DNA of 9,381 bases from an uncultured Aliiroseovarius sp. Its GTDB lineage: Bacteria > Pseudomonadota > Alphaproteobacteria > Rhodobacterales > Rhodobacteraceae. The position numbers and the translations under genes were made by a program. Of this stretch, positions 7,749-9,381 are shown in pieces (positions within the stretch are counted from its first letter, which is position 1; every line of letters starts with the position of its first letter). The notes beneath the pieces are model-generated. The model was not told the DNA's origin. It saw nothing but the letters and a program-made list of their open reading frames with translations, and did not search any database. The stretch lies in assembly GCA_938023895.1 (NCBI GenBank), contig CALJDH010000206.1, positions 1 to 9,381 on the forward strand, in the 5' to 3' direction.

Positions 7749-7775
7749 GCCGCCTTCGGGGCACATCGAAGCGGC
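7749..7775 (+). other. stem-loop in the ftsZ 5' untranslated region
   Basis: GCCGC-c-TTCG (7749-7758) pairs with CGAAGCGGC (7767-7775): nine Watson-Crick pairs with a single bulged C at position 7754 and an 8-nt loop. It ends 12 nt before the ribosome site AGGCGG (7788-7793), which itself is 7 nt before ATG 7801. It could affect ftsZ translation or mRNA stability. Confidence 0.5.
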
Positions 7776-7800
7776 ACAGACCTATACAGGCGGAAAAATC

Positions 7801-9381
7801 ATGACTTTGAACCTTACCATGCCCGGTCAGGAAGAGTTGAAACCTCGTATCACAGTGTTTGGCGTAGGCGGTGCTGGAGGCAACGCCGTCAACAACATGA
7901 TCGAGAAGGAACTCGAGGGCGTAGAATTTGTCGTAGCAAATACCGACGCGCAGGCGCTTCAGCACTCGCGCGCAGCGGACCGCATCCAGATGGGTGTGAA
8001 AGTGACCGAGGGTCTGGGCGCAGGTGCCCGTGCCACGGTTGGTGCTGCAGCGGCGGAAGAAAGCATTGAACAGATCGTAGACCATCTGGCGGGCGCACAT
8101 ATGTGCTTCATCACCGCCGGTATGGGCGGCGGCACCGGTACAGGTGCAGCTCCGATCATCGCACAGGCCGCCCGCGAGTTGGGCGTGCTGACCGTGGGTG
8201 TTGTCACCAAACCCTTCCAGTTCGAAGGCGCCAAGCGCATGAAGCAGGCGGAAGACGGTGTCGAAGCGCTGCAGAAGATGGTTGATACGCTGATCATCAT
8301 TCCGAACCAGAACCTGTTCCGTCTGGCCAACGAGAAGACGACCTTTACCGAGGCGTTCTCGATGGCAGATGATGTTTTGTATCAAGGTGTTAAGGGTGTG
8401 ACGGACCTGATGGTTCGCCCCGGCCTGATCAACCTCGACTTTGCCGACGTTCGTGCCGTGATGGACGAGATGGGCAAGGCGATGATGGGTACGGGCGAAA
8501 GCACCGGCGAAGATCGCGCGGTTCAGGCAGCCGAAAAGGCCATCGCCAACCCGCTCTTGGACGAAATCAGTCTGCGTGGCGCGAAGGGCGTGTTGATCAA
8601 CATCACCGGCGGCTACGATCTGACCCTGTTCGAACTGGACGAAGCAGCCAACCGTATCCGCGAGGAAGTCGATCCCGAGGCCAATATCATCGTTGGCTCG
8701 ACGCTGGATGACAGCCTTGAAGGTGGCATGCGCGTGTCCGTTGTGGCCACCGGTATCGACGCCTCGGAAGTGCCTCTGGACATCCCGGTGCCGCGTCGCA
8801 CGCTGGCCCAGCCGCTGCAATCGCCGATCGAGGTTGAGCAGAAGATGGAAGCGGAAGCACCCGCTGCTGTTGCTGCCGCAGCCGAGATCGACGCCGCGCC
8901 TGTGCAAGCTGAAGCACCCGCGCCGATGACAGAAGAAGTTGCAGAAGCTCCTGCTGAACCGTCGCTTTTCGGCGATATGGAACAACCGGCGGAAGCCGCT
9001 GCTCCGACTGAACCTGAGTTCGACAATAGCTTCCCAGCTGAAACCGCTGGTGGCGATGTGCCACCGCCGGTCTATCAGCCGCGCGAAGAAGAGGCCGTGG
9101 ATCCCCGCTTTGTCGAGGAACCCGCTGTGGCTCAGTTCGTGGCACCCAAACCGGCCGCACCCGGCACCCCATCGCCCGAGGCGATGGCGCGCTTGCAAGC
9201 TGCCGTGCAGAACCAGCCGCGCGCGGGTCAACCGGCCCAACCGGCCGCGCCCGCACAGCCCGCTGCCGCGCCGCAGGGAAAAGCCCGCTTTGGCATCAAC
9301 TCGCTGATCAACCGCATGACCGGTTCGGGCGCTGCAGATGGCACAGCCCGCTCGCAGCCTCCGGTACAAAGCGAACAGCCG
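7801..9381 (+). CDS. ftsZ: cell division protein FtsZ (3' end beyond window)
   Basis: A tubulin-like GTPase that polymerises into the cytokinetic ring. The frame stays open to the last base, giving 527 residues with no stop. The start ATG has AGGCGG at 7788-7793, and the N-terminus ([20 protein letters not shown]) looks like other Rhodobacteraceae FtsZ. The GTPase core covers about residues 15-320: [12 protein letters not shown] near the N-terminus, the tubulin signature GGGTGTG at 109-115, and the synergy loop NLDFADV at 211-217 with D213 and D216. A disordered linker of about 170 residues follows, rich in Ala, Pro, Glu and Gln. It is acidic in its first part and nearly uncharged at about 470-490 ([16 protein letters not shown]). 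SLINRMTG at 501-508 is a conserved stretch that in alphaproteobacteria lies shortly before the C-terminal peptide binding FtsA, so only a short tail should be missing. Confidence 0.98.
   Translation, partial: MTLNLTMPGQEELKPRITVFGVGGAGGNAVNNMIEKELEGVEFVVANTDAQALQHSRAADRIQMGVKVTEGLGAGARATVGAAAAEESIEQIVDHLAGAHMCFITAGMGGGTGTGAAPIIAQAARELGVLTVGVVTKPFQFEGAKRMKQAEDGVEALQKMVDTLIIIPNQNLFRLANEKTTFTEAFSMADDVLYQGVKGVTDLMVRPGLINLDFADVRAVMDEMGKAMMGTGESTGEDRAVQAAEKAIANPLLDEISLRGAKGVLINITGGYDLTLFELDEAANRIREEVDPEANIIVGSTLDDSLEGGMRVSVVATGIDASEVPLDIPVPRRTLAQPLQSPIEVEQKMEAEAPAAVAAAAEIDAAPVQAEAPAPMTEEVAEAPAEPSLFGDMEQPAEAAAPTEPEFDNSFPAETAGGDVPPPVYQPREEEAVDPRFVEEPAVAQFVAPKPAAPGTPSPEAMARLQAAVQNQPRAGQPAQPAAPAQPAAAPQGKARFGINSLINRMTGSGAADGTARSQPPVQSEQP

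Noticed and set aside
7726..9369. 547-codon open frame on the minus strand opposite ftsZ
   Set aside because: Its product is Arg/His/Cys/Gly-rich with no recognisable domain and no conserved motif. It lies antisense to a certain gene, and high-GC codon bias commonly keeps such antisense frames open.

Overview
The window is a stretch of the division and cell-wall (dcw) cluster of an alphaproteobacterium, almost certainly a member of the Rhodobacteraceae (Roseobacter group). Grounds for this are the high GC content, the gene order murG-murC-(DUF2484)-murB-ddl-ftsQ-ftsA-ftsZ, the Rhodobacteraceae-type FtsZ N-terminus, the alphaproteobacterial wording of the Ddl motifs, and two small DUF2484-like membrane proteins, a family I associate with Rhodobacterales. 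All genes lie on the + strand. The assignment is from memory of these families, not from a search.

Layout: the last 29 codons of murG (1-91); murC (116-1513); a 103-bp gap with a possible promoter; an 11-TM APC-superfamily permease (1617-2813), which is not a usual dcw gene; two tandem 79-residue DUF2484-type membrane proteins (2810-3049 and 3046-3285); murB (3289-4221); a 213-bp gap rich in short inverted repeats; ddl (4435-5349); ftsQ from a GTG start (5337-6239); ftsA (6236-7570); a 230-bp ftsZ leader with two GANTC sites and three stem-loops; and ftsZ (7801 onward), which runs off the window end after 527 codons. No gene-free stretch exceeds 300 bases.

Function: MurG, MurC, MurB and Ddl make or transfer peptidoglycan precursors. 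MurB reduces UDP-GlcNAc-enolpyruvate to UDP-MurNAc, MurC adds L-Ala, Ddl supplies D-Ala-D-Ala, and MurG makes lipid II. FtsZ forms the cytokinetic ring, FtsA tethers it to the membrane, and FtsQ links it to the periplasmic divisome. Genes from the permease to murB, and from ddl through ftsQ to ftsA, are packed with start/stop overlaps or 3-nt spacing, which suggests translational coupling. The two larger gaps (before ddl and before ftsZ) are where separate control would sit.

Most of the window is a conserved housekeeping locus. The points worth a second look are the permease coupled to the DUF2484 pair inside the cluster, the duplicated DUF2484 genes themselves, the hairpin-rich murB-ddl spacer, and the ftsZ leader, which holds two of only about five GANTC sites seen in 9.4 kb.
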